DNA from: Acinetobacter sp. XS-4
GTDB taxonomy: Bacteria > Pseudomonadota > Gammaproteobacteria > Pseudomonadales > Moraxellaceae
Direction of reading: 5' to 3'
Assembly: GCF_023920705.1 (NCBI RefSeq)
Contig: NZ_CP094657.1
Location: forward strand, 496,001 to 560,000
DNA length: 64,000 nt
Both the position numbers and the translations under genes were made by a program. Positions 20,124 to 28,654 of the stretch are shown one piece after another; position 1 is the stretch's first letter; every line of letters starts with the position of its first letter. Under the pieces are notes generated by a model. The model was given only the letters and a program-made list of their open reading frames with translations. It was not told where the DNA came from and did no database searches.

Positions 20124-20777
20124 CTATTCCATATTTAATAGTTCATTGTAACGGTTTTTCTCTTGAGCCGTCATTGATTTAGCAAAAGAAGGCCTCTCAA
20201 AGATACGTTTACAATACAAAAGTATCGGCCGGCAGTGCTGTTTAGGTAAATCGATTCCCATGCTATTTAATCTTAAAAAGATAGGGGCAAGCATACAGTC
20301 CAAGATTGTGAAATGCTCAGACATAAAATAGGGAAAATGCTGAAATAAGGGAGTAAGTGAAATTAAAGTTTCACGTAATTCTTTTTGTGCTTTTTGCTTT
20401 TGTTCTACATTTAAAGAATCAGCATGTTTTAACATGTGATCTGCTAACTTGAACCAGTCATTCTCAAGTCTCCATATATATTGACGCTGCTCTGCACGCA
20501 TCATTGGAGCATCTGCGTAAAGCTTACTTTGGCGATAACGATCATCTAAATATTCAGCAATAATCGGTGCTGAAAATAGTTTAAGATTTTGCTCGACCAA
20601 CATCGGCAATTGGTTATATGGATTTAAACTTGCCAAATCTTCGTCTTCATGGTCAGTTACGATCAATTGATATTTGATTTGCTTTTCTGCTAATAAGAAA
20701 CGAATCCAGTGAGAACGGAAATCATCAGCATGACTGTAAAGGGTAATCCCCTGAATAGAGGTGTTTTCGACCGACAT
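20124..20777 (-). CDS. sspA: stringent starvation protein A (RNA-polymerase-associated GST-fold protein)
   Basis: 217 residues with an N-terminal thioredoxin-like domain ('ITLYSHADDFRSHWIRFLLAEKQIKY', 'NPYNQLPMLVEQNLKLFSAPIIAEYLDDRY') and a C-terminal all-helical GST domain. As in E. coli SspA, the GST catalytic residue is not expected to work; the protein binds RNA polymerase and affects stress and late-gene transcription. First gene of the sspA-sspB-unknown operon, lying downstream of rpsI in the same direction. Confidence 0.93.
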   Translation of the reverse strand: MSVENTSIQGITLYSHADDFRSHWIRFLLAEKQIKYQLIVTDHEDEDLASLNPYNQLPMLVEQNLKLFSAPIIAEYLDDRYRQSKLYADAPMMRAEQRQYIWRLENDWFKLADHMLKHADSLNVEQKQKAQKELRETLISLTPLFQHFPYFMSEHFTILDCMLAPIFLRLNSMGIDLPKQHCRPILLYCKRIFERPSFAKSMTAQEKNRYNELLNME

Positions 20778-20901
20778 ATCACAAGACGACGTGGTTGAGT
20801 GAATCGATTAGGATACTAAAAATGCTCTCGGAAATCACGGTTCTAACGAGATAGTTTGTTTATATTTATAAGTTTGCATTTTATTGTTCGATTTTCATAA
20901 T

Positions 20902-20932
20902 AAAAAAGCCTTGGAAAAATCCAAGGCTTTTT
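20902..20932 (-). terminator. rplM-rpsI terminator
   Basis: Stem AAAAGCCTTGG / CCAAGGCTTTT with loop AAAAAT, 20 nt after the rpsI stop on the minus strand and followed by a T run. Confidence 0.9.
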
Positions 20933-20951
20933 GTCCAACTCGGTAAACGAA

Positions 20952-21338
20952 TTAACGTTTAGAGAATTGAGGACGCTTACGAGCTTTACGTAAACCAAGT
21001 TTCTTACGTTCAACTTCACGAGCATCACGAGTAACGAAACCAGCTTGACGAAGAACAGGTTTTAAAGTTTCGTCAGCAGCGATAAGTGCACGAGTAATAC
21101 CGTGACGGATCGCGCCAGCTTGACCACCAATACCACCACCTTTAACAGTGATGTAAAGGTCAAACTTTTCAGTAACTTCTAAAAGTTCTAAAGGTTGACG
21201 AACAACCATACGAGCAGTTTCACGACCGAAATATTGCTCTAAAGTACGGTTGTTAATAACGAGTTTGCCTGTACCAGCTGACAAGAAAACACGTGCAGTT
21301 GCGGTCTTACGGCGACCTGTACCATAATTAGTAGCCAT
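20952..21338 (-). CDS. rpsI: 30S ribosomal protein S9
   Basis: 128 residues. The sequence opens with '[15 protein letters not shown]' and ends in the basic tail '[12 protein letters not shown]', which reaches the ribosomal P site. '[19 protein letters not shown]' is the diagnostic centre. It follows rplM by 12 bp and shares its regulated promoter. Confidence 0.98.
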   Translation of the reverse strand: MATNYGTGRRKTATARVFLSAGTGKLVINNRTLEQYFGRETARMVVRQPLELLEVTEKFDLYITVKGGGIGGQAGAIRHGITRALIAADETLKPVLRQAGFVTRDAREVERKKLGLRKARKRPQFSKR

Positions 21339-21350
21339 GTGCTGTATCCC

Positions 21351-21779
21351 TTAGATGTCCAAAACTTGTGGCTGTTGAGCAGCATGCGGATGCTCAGTAC
21401 CAGCGTACACTTTCATTTTTTTGATCATTGCATAACCAAGAGGACCTTTTGGTAACATGCCTTTAACTGCTTTTTCAAGAACAGCTTCAGGCTTGTGAGC
21501 AATTAACTTCTCGAAGTTAGTCTCACGGATACCACCAGGGAAACCAGTATGGCGATAATATTTCTTATCAAGCGCTTTTTTACCAGTCACTTGAACTTGT
21601 TCAGCATTAATCACAACGATGTAATCGCCAGTGTCAACGTGAGGAGTATAAGAAGTTTTGTGCTTACCGCGTAAACGACGAGCGATTTCAGTCGCAAGGC
21701 GACCTAAAGTTTTGCCAGAAGCATCAACAACATACCAGTCATGTTGAACTTCAGCTGGCTTAGCGCTGAGAGTTTTCAT
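21351..21779 (-). CDS. rplM: 50S ribosomal protein L13
   Basis: 142 residues, full length: '[27 protein letters not shown]', '[21 protein letters not shown]', '[33 protein letters not shown]'. First gene of rplM-rpsI. In E. coli the operon is autoregulated by L13 through its leader. The leader here (21780-21835) can form two exclusive hairpins, one next to the start codon, and would be a natural place for the same control. Confidence 0.98.
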   Translation of the reverse strand: MKTLSAKPAEVQHDWYVVDASGKTLGRLATEIARRLRGKHKTSYTPHVDTGDYIVVINAEQVQVTGKKALDKKYYRHTGFPGGIRETNFEKLIAHKPEAVLEKAVKGMLPKGPLGYAMIKKMKVYAGTEHPHAAQQPQVLDI

Positions 21780-21780
21780 T

Positions 21781-21828
21781 AAACCACTACCTATTATAGT
21801 TGGTTTGGACTATGGAATCTGTCCAAAC
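21781..21828 (-). promoter_or_regulatory. rplM leader with two mutually exclusive hairpins
   Basis: Minus-strand reading: GTTTGGAC (21828-21821) pairs with GTCCAAAC (21810-21803). The overlapping AAACCA (21806-21801) can instead pair with TGGTTT (21786-21781), which ends 1 nt before the ATG and encloses the ribosome site. The shared bases make the two hairpins exclusive. An L13-controlled switch is an inference. Confidence 0.5.
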
Positions 21829-21841
21829 AAAAGGAGCGAGC

Positions 21842-21870
21842 ATTCTAAACGAGTTTGTTCAAAGTCACAA
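21842..21870 (-). promoter_or_regulatory. rplM promoter
   Basis: Minus strand: TTGTGA, 17-bp spacer, TAGAAT, then a G+C-rich segment. The predicted start near 21835 gives a leader of about 56 nt. Confidence 0.65.
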
Positions 21871-21952
21871 GAAAAATCCAGTTTAAGCCACATAATTTAA
21901 TCCATAAACCGATGAATGCGGGATATGTTAAAATCAAATAAATTTTCATTAT

Positions 21953-22936
21953 GTGTCTGGGGTGATTGTGCTGCCTTTATATGTCACTTCCGGTGAGCCG
22001 GCTGGTATTGGTCCAGATATTTGCTTGAGCTTGGCTAAGCGAGTTGATGAGCGCCCTGTTGTTATTTTGGGTGACCGAAATTTATTAGAACAACGTGCCC
22101 AAAAACTCGGGATAAATATTCAACTTGTAGAATATACGGGACAAGCTGAATCATCGGTTTTGGGTGAGCTTTATATAGAGCATGTGCCTTTAGAAACAGC
22201 AGTTATTGATGGCCAGTTAAACTCAGCTAATGCGGCTTATGTTTTAGAACAATTACGTCGTTCAGCTGATTATGCAATGTCTGGTAAAAGTGTTGGGGTG
22301 GCTACGGCACCAGTGCAAAAGTCCGTCATTAATGATGCAGGCATTTTGTTTAGTGGTCACACTGAATATTATCAGGAGTTTGCAGGGGTAGAGCGCGTCG
22401 TCATGATGCTTGCAACCAAAACTCTGCGTGTTGCCTTAGCAACTACACATTTGCCTTTAAGGGATGTTGCCGATGCAATTACCAAAGAGCGGTTACATCA
22501 AGTCATTGATATTTTAATACATGATTTAAAAACTAAATTTAAGATTACTGATCCGCGCATATTAGTGTGTGGCTTAAATCCTCACGCGGGCGAAGATGGC
22601 TATTTAGGGCATGAAGAGATTGATACCATTAATCCGGTACTCGAAACTTATCGGGCTCAAAGAGTTAAAATGAGCCTAAGCTTACCTGCAGATACCTTAT
22701 TTACCCCTGAGCATCTTAAAAATGCTGATGCTGTACTTGCGATGTACCATGATCAAGGTTTACCTGTGTTAAAATCGCAAGGGTTTGGTGAGGCCATCAA
22801 TATTACATTGGGTTTGCCGTTTATCCGAACTTCGGTCGATCATGGCACTGCATTGTCTTTGGCTGGGACCGGCTTGGCAAAAAGCTCAAGTTTAAATGTC
22901 GCTGTCGATTTAGCTTTATCTTTAGCAGCGAGCTAA
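21953..22936 (+). CDS. pdxA: 4-hydroxythreonine-4-phosphate dehydrogenase
   Basis: 327 residues from GTG 21953. Other in-frame GTG codons at 21962 and 21968 could be the true start, since the family usually begins near 'LPLYVTSGEPAGIGPD'. PdxA makes the amino-ketone used by PdxJ in pyridoxal phosphate synthesis. The metal-binding histidines are in 'FSGHTEYY', 'CGLNPHAGEDG' and 'MYHDQGLPVLK'; 'RTSVDHGTALSLAGTG' closes the active site. It is followed 23 bp later by rsmA and then apaH, the common gammaproteobacterial order. Confidence 0.95.
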   Translation: MSGVIVLPLYVTSGEPAGIGPDICLSLAKRVDERPVVILGDRNLLEQRAQKLGINIQLVEYTGQAESSVLGELYIEHVPLETAVIDGQLNSANAAYVLEQLRRSADYAMSGKSVGVATAPVQKSVINDAGILFSGHTEYYQEFAGVERVVMMLATKTLRVALATTHLPLRDVADAITKERLHQVIDILIHDLKTKFKITDPRILVCGLNPHAGEDGYLGHEEIDTINPVLETYRAQRVKMSLSLPADTLFTPEHLKNADAVLAMYHDQGLPVLKSQGFGEAINITLGLPFIRTSVDHGTALSLAGTGLAKSSSLNVAVDLALSLAAS

Positions 22937-22959
22937 ATTTTTCATGTTGGAAATGTTAT

Positions 22960-23772
22960 ATGTATCAAATTAATGCCCTAAACCCGAAAGATGAAGGGCA
23001 TAAAGCTCGTAAACGTTTTGGTCAAAACTTCTTACATGATCAGCGAGTCATTGCCAAAATCGTGCGCTCGGTGAATCCGCGTGCGGGTGAAAATGTTGTT
23101 GAAATTGGTCCTGGTTTGGCTGCTTTAACTTCTCCTTTAATTGGAGAGTGTGATGCATTAACAGTGGTTGAGCTAGATCGTGATTTAGCGGCAGGCTTAC
23201 CAGAACGCGTTCCACATCCTGAACGTTTAACTATTATAGAAGCTGACGCATTAAAATATGATTTTAACGAGCTGGTAAAAGATGGTCGACCATTACGTGT
23301 GGTTGGTAATTTACCTTATAACATTTCAACTCCATTACTTTTTCATCTCTTGGAATTTGGCAGCAAAGTTAAAGACATGCACTTTATGCTGCAAAAAGAG
23401 GTAGTTGAACGTATTACTGCCGAACCAAATACAAAAGAATATGGTCGCTTGTCGGTAATGATTCAGTACTATTGCCAACCTACGTTTTTATTTGAAGTGC
23501 CAGCTGGCGCATTTAATCCGCCACCTAAAGTAACGAGTGCTGTTTTCCGCCTTGTTCCATATGAACAGAAACCAATTATTGCAAAAGATGAAAAAGCTTT
23601 AGCTCGGTTGGTTGGTCATGTATTTACTCAACGTCGTAAAACCCTAAGAAATAGTCTTAAAGGTATGATCGCCGAAGATGGTTTTGAAAAAGCAGGTGTT
23701 GATCCGATGGCTCGTCCTGAAACTTTAACACTTGCTCAATTTGTTGCTTTAGCCGATCAAATGGTGGGATAA
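22960..23772 (+). CDS. rsmA: 16S rRNA dimethyladenosine transferase (KsgA)
   Basis: 270 residues. S-adenosylmethionine motif 'VVEIGPGLAALTSPL' follows the N-terminal 'RKRFGQNFLHD'. The catalytic motif NLPYNIS and the 'FTQRRKTLRNSL' segment are present. It dimethylates the two adjacent adenines in 16S helix 45, a late step of 30S assembly. Its TAA is immediately followed by the apaH ATG. Confidence 0.96.
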   Translation: MYQINALNPKDEGHKARKRFGQNFLHDQRVIAKIVRSVNPRAGENVVEIGPGLAALTSPLIGECDALTVVELDRDLAAGLPERVPHPERLTIIEADALKYDFNELVKDGRPLRVVGNLPYNISTPLLFHLLEFGSKVKDMHFMLQKEVVERITAEPNTKEYGRLSVMIQYYCQPTFLFEVPAGAFNPPPKVTSAVFRLVPYEQKPIIAKDEKALARLVGHVFTQRRKTLRNSLKGMIAEDGFEKAGVDPMARPETLTLAQFVALADQMVG

Positions 23773-24615
23773 ATGACTAAACGTTTTAATTATGTGATTG
23801 GCGATGTACAAGGGTGTTTTGAAGCTCTGAAAGCCTTACTTAAAGAAATACGTTTTGATCCAGACCAAGATTTTTTGTGGTTTGCAGGTGATTTGGTTGC
23901 TCGTGGTGAAAACTCAGTAGGTGCCTTACGTTTTGTTAAAAAACTTGCTGATCGTGGTGCTGCTGCAACTGTACTCGGAAATCATGATCTGACTTTAGTT
24001 GCTGGCGCGCGTGGTTTAAAAGAGATTAAAGAAAAAGATCGCACACAGGACGTTATTGATGCAATTGATGGCGATGAGTTAATCGACTGGTTGCGTAAAC
24101 AACCTTTATGTTTATTCCCGAACGAACACACAATTCTTACTCATGCAGGTATACCTTGCATTTGGGATGCCCAAAAAACTGCAACGCTTGCAAAAGAGGT
24201 TGAAGCAGTACTCTCACATCAAGATCTATCTGTATTGGATGCCTTTTTGGCAGAAATGTATGGCTCAAAACCAGATTTGTGGGAAGACGACTTAACGGGT
24301 TCAGCTCGTTTACGTTGTATTACTAATTATTTGACCCGCATGCGTTTAACCAACGCAGAAGGGGCTTTAGAGTTCAGCTTTAAAGATGCTCTAGATGCGC
24401 CAATGCCAGAAGGCTATTTACCTTGGTTCGAATTTCCAAGTAAAGCTGCTGAGACTCATCAGATTATTTTTGGTCATTGGGCTGCACTAGAAGGTAGAAG
24501 CATCAATGAGCAAATCCAGAATATTGATGGCGGCTGTGTTTGGGGCAGAAAGTTAATGGCTTATCGTCTTGAAGATAAGGAAATTTTTGCTGTCGATAAT
24601 CCTGCGCAAATGTAA
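23773..24615 (+). CDS. apaH: diadenosine tetraphosphatase
   Basis: 280 residues of the calcineurin-type phosphoesterase fold: 'VIGDVQGCFEALKALL', 'FAGDLVARGENSVGAL', 'VLGNHDLTLVAG' and the late 'IFGHWAALEG'. It splits Ap4A symmetrically into two ADP. It starts directly after the rsmA stop codon and ends at a strong terminator, so it closes the pdxA-rsmA-apaH operon. Confidence 0.96.
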   Translation: MTKRFNYVIGDVQGCFEALKALLKEIRFDPDQDFLWFAGDLVARGENSVGALRFVKKLADRGAAATVLGNHDLTLVAGARGLKEIKEKDRTQDVIDAIDGDELIDWLRKQPLCLFPNEHTILTHAGIPCIWDAQKTATLAKEVEAVLSHQDLSVLDAFLAEMYGSKPDLWEDDLTGSARLRCITNYLTRMRLTNAEGALEFSFKDALDAPMPEGYLPWFEFPSKAAETHQIIFGHWAALEGRSINEQIQNIDGGCVWGRKLMAYRLEDKEIFAVDNPAQM

Positions 24616-24641
24616 AAGCAATGCTTTTCATGAGTGAAAAT

Positions 24642-24669
24642 AAAAAAGCCGCATAAGCGGCTTTTTTTA
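24642..24669. terminator. bidirectional terminator between apaH and the DUF2147 gene
   Basis: AAAAAAGCCGC / GCGGCTTTTTT stem with loop ATAA, flanked by A and T runs on both sides. The two converging genes stop 26 and 1-2 nt from it. Confidence 0.9.
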
Positions 24670-24670
24670 A

Positions 24671-25114
24671 CTATTCTACACGTATCCATATTTGGTTACG
24701 GCCTAATGCTGAAACCCCAAGGTATCCACGCAGATGGAGAAGTTTACCACTTGCGTTAAGTTTTGCTTTAAGTCCATAAACTTTACCAGTATTAGGATCT
24801 AAAATTTTCCCACCTGTGTAATTAGAACCATCTGTTCGCTTTAAACCCGTTGCAATATCCAATCCTAAAATTGGTTTATTGCTATATGGTGTTGGGCAAT
24901 TATCACAAATCTCTTTAGGGGTATAACCCGGACGAGGGGTAACTTTAACGATTTTTCCAGCATAGGTTCCATTTGCTTCTTTTCGTATTTCTACCTGTGC
25001 TTTTGGAGCACTTGTCTTATCATCAATTGTTTGCCAAAGACCTGTAATATCTGCTGCAAATGTAGCAGTATTAATCCCTAATAAGAGCATAGCTCCAATA
25101 AAAACTTTCCCCAT
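24671..25114 (-). CDS. DUF2147 secreted protein
   Basis: 147 residues with an N-terminal signal peptide (about residues 1-20, ending TFAADITG). The mature part has the DUF2147 pattern: 'GLWQTIDDKTSAPKAQVEIRKEANGTYAGKIVKV', a CDNC pair (likely disulfide), 'GLDIATGLKR', 'GGKILDPNTGKVYGLKAKL' and 'LRGYLGVSALGRNQIWIR'. DUF2147 proteins are periplasmic or exported beta-rich proteins without a proven role. It is a single gene with its own terminator. Confidence 0.88.
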   Translation of the reverse strand: MGKVFIGAMLLLGINTATFAADITGLWQTIDDKTSAPKAQVEIRKEANGTYAGKIVKVTPRPGYTPKEICDNCPTPYSNKPILGLDIATGLKRTDGSNYTGGKILDPNTGKVYGLKAKLNASGKLLHLRGYLGVSALGRNQIWIRVE

Positions 25115-25196
25115 AATTAAAAATCCCTTTAACTTTGAAAGATCATCTTATTTCTAATTGTTAACTGGTTCAATGTTTATTTAAACTACTTTTTAA

Positions 25197-25871
25197 TCAA
25201 TGTATTCCAAAAGATAACATGAATGTCGGCAGCCAAATTGCAGTAAATACACCATTTAATGCCATACCAAATGCAGCGTAGCGACCTGCAACTGGTCCGC
25301 GTTGCCAAGCTTGAGCTGTTCCTATGGCATGCGCAGCTAAACCTAAGGCTAAACCTGATGCTCTTTCATCATGAATATGTTTAAGTAAAAATGGTGAAAA
25401 CGCTGCTCCAATAACGCCAGATAAAATAACAATAAGAGTTACCAGCGTTTCAGGAGCATGCAATAACGTTGCGATATTCAGGGCGATTGGAGTGGTTACC
25501 GCACGGGTTGCAAATGCAAGAATTGTAGGTTCCGACATATGCAATAAATAAGCAAGGCCCATAGGCAAAGCTACGGCGCTAATACTTGCAAAAAGTAAAA
25601 TACCAATGACTGATTTAATTGGAAGGTCATCGTAACGCATTGCAGCTAAAGGAATGGCTAAGGCTACAGTCACATACCCCAATAAATGACCAAATAAGTC
25701 ATTCACATAAAGGCGGTACTGTTCATAAGGAACTTGTAAAACTGAAAGTAATGCAATGACAATGAACATGCCGAAAACTAAAAGTGGAACTTGTGGAAAA
25801 CGTCGGTTTAAAGGTTTTGCACACAGATAACCAATGAGTGTAATCAAAAAACCATAGAAAATCGTAAACAT
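25197..25871 (-). CDS. LrgB/CidB-family membrane protein
   Basis: 224 residues from the ATG ending at 25871, which has AAGGAG 7 nt upstream. A longer frame to 25910 was rejected because it overlaps the upstream gene without a ribosome site. About seven hydrophobic segments are visible, with the family motifs 'RAVTTPIALNIA' and 'GLAAHAIGTAQAWQRG'. LrgB/CidB proteins work with a holin-like CidA/LrgA partner in murein hydrolase control and pyruvate or small-metabolite transport in Gram-positives. In Acinetobacter the role is not established. It directly follows the CidA-like gene by 10 bp. Confidence 0.9.
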   Translation of the reverse strand: MFTIFYGFLITLIGYLCAKPLNRRFPQVPLLVFGMFIVIALLSVLQVPYEQYRLYVNDLFGHLLGYVTVALAIPLAAMRYDDLPIKSVIGILLFASISAVALPMGLAYLLHMSEPTILAFATRAVTTPIALNIATLLHAPETLVTLIVILSGVIGAAFSPFLLKHIHDERASGLALGLAAHAIGTAQAWQRGPVAGRYAAFGMALNGVFTAIWLPTFMLSFGIH

Positions 25872-25881
25872 TTTATTCTCC

Positions 25882-26253
25882 TTATAACCAACGTTTTGCC
25901 ATTTTTGCATAGACCCACAAAGGTATAAGGGTGCTGACCACTAAAACAAAAAGGAATAGTGGAATTTCTTTTCCCATATGCACCAACATGATTAAGGAGC
26001 CGGCACAAACAGGTAAAAAAGCAAAACCACTTTCTTTCATGATTTTATTATTCGTATCAACTATTCGAAGAGGGATTTTTTTGAACTTTCTCCAAATAAT
26101 CAAAACAGTGAGTAAGCTGATTAACCCGACCAGATTACCTAATTCTGGATGACCAAAAGCACGCATGACGATGACAGAGCCTTCACGAAAACCAATAATG
26201 AGTAGTAATGTTGCTACCCATGCTGTCCAGTCTATACTTTTGATCTTATCCAT
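25882..26253 (-). CDS. CidA/LrgA-family holin-like membrane protein
   Basis: 123 residues with four hydrophobic segments and the motifs 'PELGNLVGLISLLTVLI' and 'GFAFLPVCAGSLIMLVHMG', which mark the CidA/LrgA family. It is the first gene of a two-gene operon with the LrgB-family gene. No LysR-type regulator is next to it, unlike many cidAB loci. Confidence 0.87.
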   Translation of the reverse strand: MDKIKSIDWTAWVATLLLIIGFREGSVIVMRAFGHPELGNLVGLISLLTVLIIWRKFKKIPLRIVDTNNKIMKESGFAFLPVCAGSLIMLVHMGKEIPLFLFVLVVSTLIPLWVYAKMAKRWL

Positions 26254-26286
26254 ATTTTTTATCTCTAAAAGTTTACTTATCGAGTT

Positions 26287-27630
26287 TTAACTGATCTCGC
26301 CCTTGATTTCAAACTCTTCCAATGGTCGCTTAAATTGATTAGCGTGTTCTCCCAAGATTTCTTCTAAGGGCAGTTTTGCTTGGCGAATAAGCTTTTCTAG
26401 CTTATGTGGTGCAATACGTACATCAATATGTAATAAGCCTGCATCATCGTAGTGTTCAGACTCAATTACATTTAAGGCATAAAGCTGTGTGCGAAATTTG
26501 CCATAAGCAGGTTTAAGAATTAGAGAAAACTTTTGAATTTGCCCCATTAAACATTCTTGTACTGCTTTTTGAAGTAACTCTAGACCAAGGTCAGCGTGAG
26601 CCGAAACATAAACTCGATCTGGTACATGTGGCTCAGCATAAACAATTTTGGCCTCTTCACCACTCAGGTCAATTTTGTTGTACACCCGAAGTACTGGAGC
26701 ATCTGCACCAATCTCTTTTAATACCCCTTCAACTGCTTCAATTTGATCAAGCATGTCATGACTATTACTATCAATGACATGTAGTAAAAGTGTGGCTTCT
26801 AGGGTTTCTTCAAGTGTTGCTTTGAATGATTCAATTAAATCATGCTGTAAGTTTCGTACAAAACCTACTGTATCTGCTAACACAACAGTACCAATACCAT
26901 CCCATTCCAAACGGCGTAATGTTGGGTCGAGTGTTGCAAATAGTTGGTCGGCTGCGTAGACATCACTTTTCGCTAAAATATTAAATAGAGTTGATTTTCC
27001 AGCATTGGTATAGCCTACGAGTGACACAGTTGGAATGGCTGCCTTTTGTCTTGCAGCCCGTCCTTGTATACGCGTTTGATGTACTTTTTCTAATTTATCT
27101 TTTAATTGGGCAATACGCACACGAATGAGACGACGATCTGTTTCTAGTTGCGTTTCACCGGGTCCACGTAAGCCAATACCACCTTTTTGTTGTTCAAAGT
27201 CGGCAGACCAACCACGAATAAGACGGGTGGATAAATGCTTCAGCTGTGCAAGTTCGACTTGTAATTTACCTTCATGCGTGCGGGCACGCAGCGCAAAAAT
27301 ATCTAAAATTAATCCTGTACGATCAATGACTCGGCATTTTAATATTCTTTCTAAATTCCGTTCTTGAGCGGGTGATAAAGCATGATCAAAAATCACCAGG
27401 CTTGCTTCTAGTTCCTGAACTTGCTCTGCAATTTCTTCGACTTTTCCTGAACCAATAAAAAATTTAGGATTGGGTTTATTTCGCTGAACCTTAATATGTT
27501 CAAGGATATCTGCACCAGCAGACTGTGCAAGTAGAGCAAACTCTTCGGCATCCAGATCATCTAATAATTGTACTGAAACACTCACTAAAATTGTGCGTTC
27601 ACCGCCTTGATGCCGATCAACATATTCCAC
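26287..27630 (-). CDS. hflX: ribosome-associated GTPase HflX
   Basis: 447 residues. N-terminal HflX domain with 'VIFDHALSPAQERNLE' and 'RTGLILDIFALRARTHEGKLQVELAQL'; glycine-rich linker 'GGIGLRGPGETQLETDRRL'; then the G domain with P-loop GYTNAGKST, 'DTVGFVRNLQHDLIESF', and NKIDL. HflX splits stalled or stress-damaged 70S ribosomes. In Enterobacteria it follows hfq; here hfq is not adjacent and the gene seems to stand alone. Confidence 0.95.
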   Translation of the reverse strand: MEYVDRHQGGERTILVSVSVQLLDDLDAEEFALLAQSAGADILEHIKVQRNKPNPKFFIGSGKVEEIAEQVQELEASLVIFDHALSPAQERNLERILKCRVIDRTGLILDIFALRARTHEGKLQVELAQLKHLSTRLIRGWSADFEQQKGGIGLRGPGETQLETDRRLIRVRIAQLKDKLEKVHQTRIQGRAARQKAAIPTVSLVGYTNAGKSTLFNILAKSDVYAADQLFATLDPTLRRLEWDGIGTVVLADTVGFVRNLQHDLIESFKATLEETLEATLLLHVIDSNSHDMLDQIEAVEGVLKEIGADAPVLRVYNKIDLSGEEAKIVYAEPHVPDRVYVSAHADLGLELLQKAVQECLMGQIQKFSLILKPAYGKFRTQLYALNVIESEHYDDAGLLHIDVRIAPHKLEKLIRQAKLPLEEILGEHANQFKRPLEEFEIKGEIS

Positions 27631-27844
27631 GTGGTTGTAAATCCTGAAAATGGGAAAACTTTATTCTAGATGAAACTTATACAAAAGGGGAAAGCGTTTG
27701 TTCTTATCCTTTAGATTAGTTAAATGCTGTTAGAGGTGTCTGAATTTATTTTTTCGCCGTTCTTTATCATCAATGCAAGTTTATTCTGAAACGTATAGAA
27801 TGCTCGAGATGGGTATAACAATGATTGATCGTTAGTGAAATTTT

Positions 27845-28654
27845 ATGGCTCAAACGCAAAGTATAGTTAATTCAACGTTAAAGAAATTATCAAAAATAGG
27901 TTTGTACGGAAAAAAAGTCACTTCGGCTACCGCCGCAATTAGTGAAGGTTTTTATTTAGTTTATCGACACGGCCTTTATAAAGATCCTAATAATCCGGTC
28001 AATACACGCTACGTTCAATATTTTTGCCGCCGTTTATGTCAGGTTTTTAACTTAGATGTAGAAGTACACGGAACAATTCCTCGAGAACCTGCTTTATGGG
28101 TAAGTAATCACATTTCTTGGCTCGATGTTGCTGTTTTAGGTTCAGGAGCTCGTGTTTTCTTTCTTGCCAAAGCTGAAATTGAAAATTGGCCCATTTTAGG
28201 CAATTTAGCTAAAGGTGGTGGAACTTTATTTATTAAGCGTGGGTCTGGTGATTCCGTTAAAATTCGTGAGCAGATTACCGAATTTTTAAAACAAAATATT
28301 CCCGTACTATTTTTCCCTGAAGCCACGACCACAGATGGGCATTCTGTCAAGAAAGTACATGGTCGTTTACTTGGTGCCGCTATTGAGGCTCAACGTCCAG
28401 TGCAGGTCTGTTTAATTTGTTACGTAAACCGTCATGGACAATTAGATACTGTTGCGCCATTTATTGGTGACATGTCATTTGCTGAACATATTCAGCGTGT
28501 ACTTGAAATGCCGAAAGTAACAGCTCATTTGTTAACTTTGCCACCAATTTCTGTGGAAGGGCATGATGTGAAGAGTTTAACGCGTGAAGTTCAAGAAAAA
28601 ATGGTAGAAGGCTTGGCTCAACTACATCAAAAAGTACTTAAGCCAAAAAATTAA
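27845..28654 (+). CDS. lysophospholipid / 1-acylglycerol-3-phosphate acyltransferase (PlsC family)
   Basis: 269 residues. The acyltransferase signature NHISWLD (the NHx4D catalytic pair) lies near residue 91, followed by 'FLAKAEIENWPILGNLAKGGGTLFIKRG' and 'FFPEATTTDG'. It should acylate a lyso-phospholipid or glycerol-phosphate intermediate at the inner membrane. An ornithine-lipid O-acyltransferase (OlsA-like) role is a possible alternative. Its stop codon directly abuts that of the convergent phospholipase-D-family gene, with no terminator between them. Confidence 0.88.
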   Translation: MAQTQSIVNSTLKKLSKIGLYGKKVTSATAAISEGFYLVYRHGLYKDPNNPVNTRYVQYFCRRLCQVFNLDVEVHGTIPREPALWVSNHISWLDVAVLGSGARVFFLAKAEIENWPILGNLAKGGGTLFIKRGSGDSVKIREQITEFLKQNIPVLFFPEATTTDGHSVKKVHGRLLGAAIEAQRPVQVCLICYVNRHGQLDTVAPFIGDMSFAEHIQRVLEMPKVTAHLLTLPPISVEGHDVKSLTREVQEKMVEGLAQLHQKVLKPKN

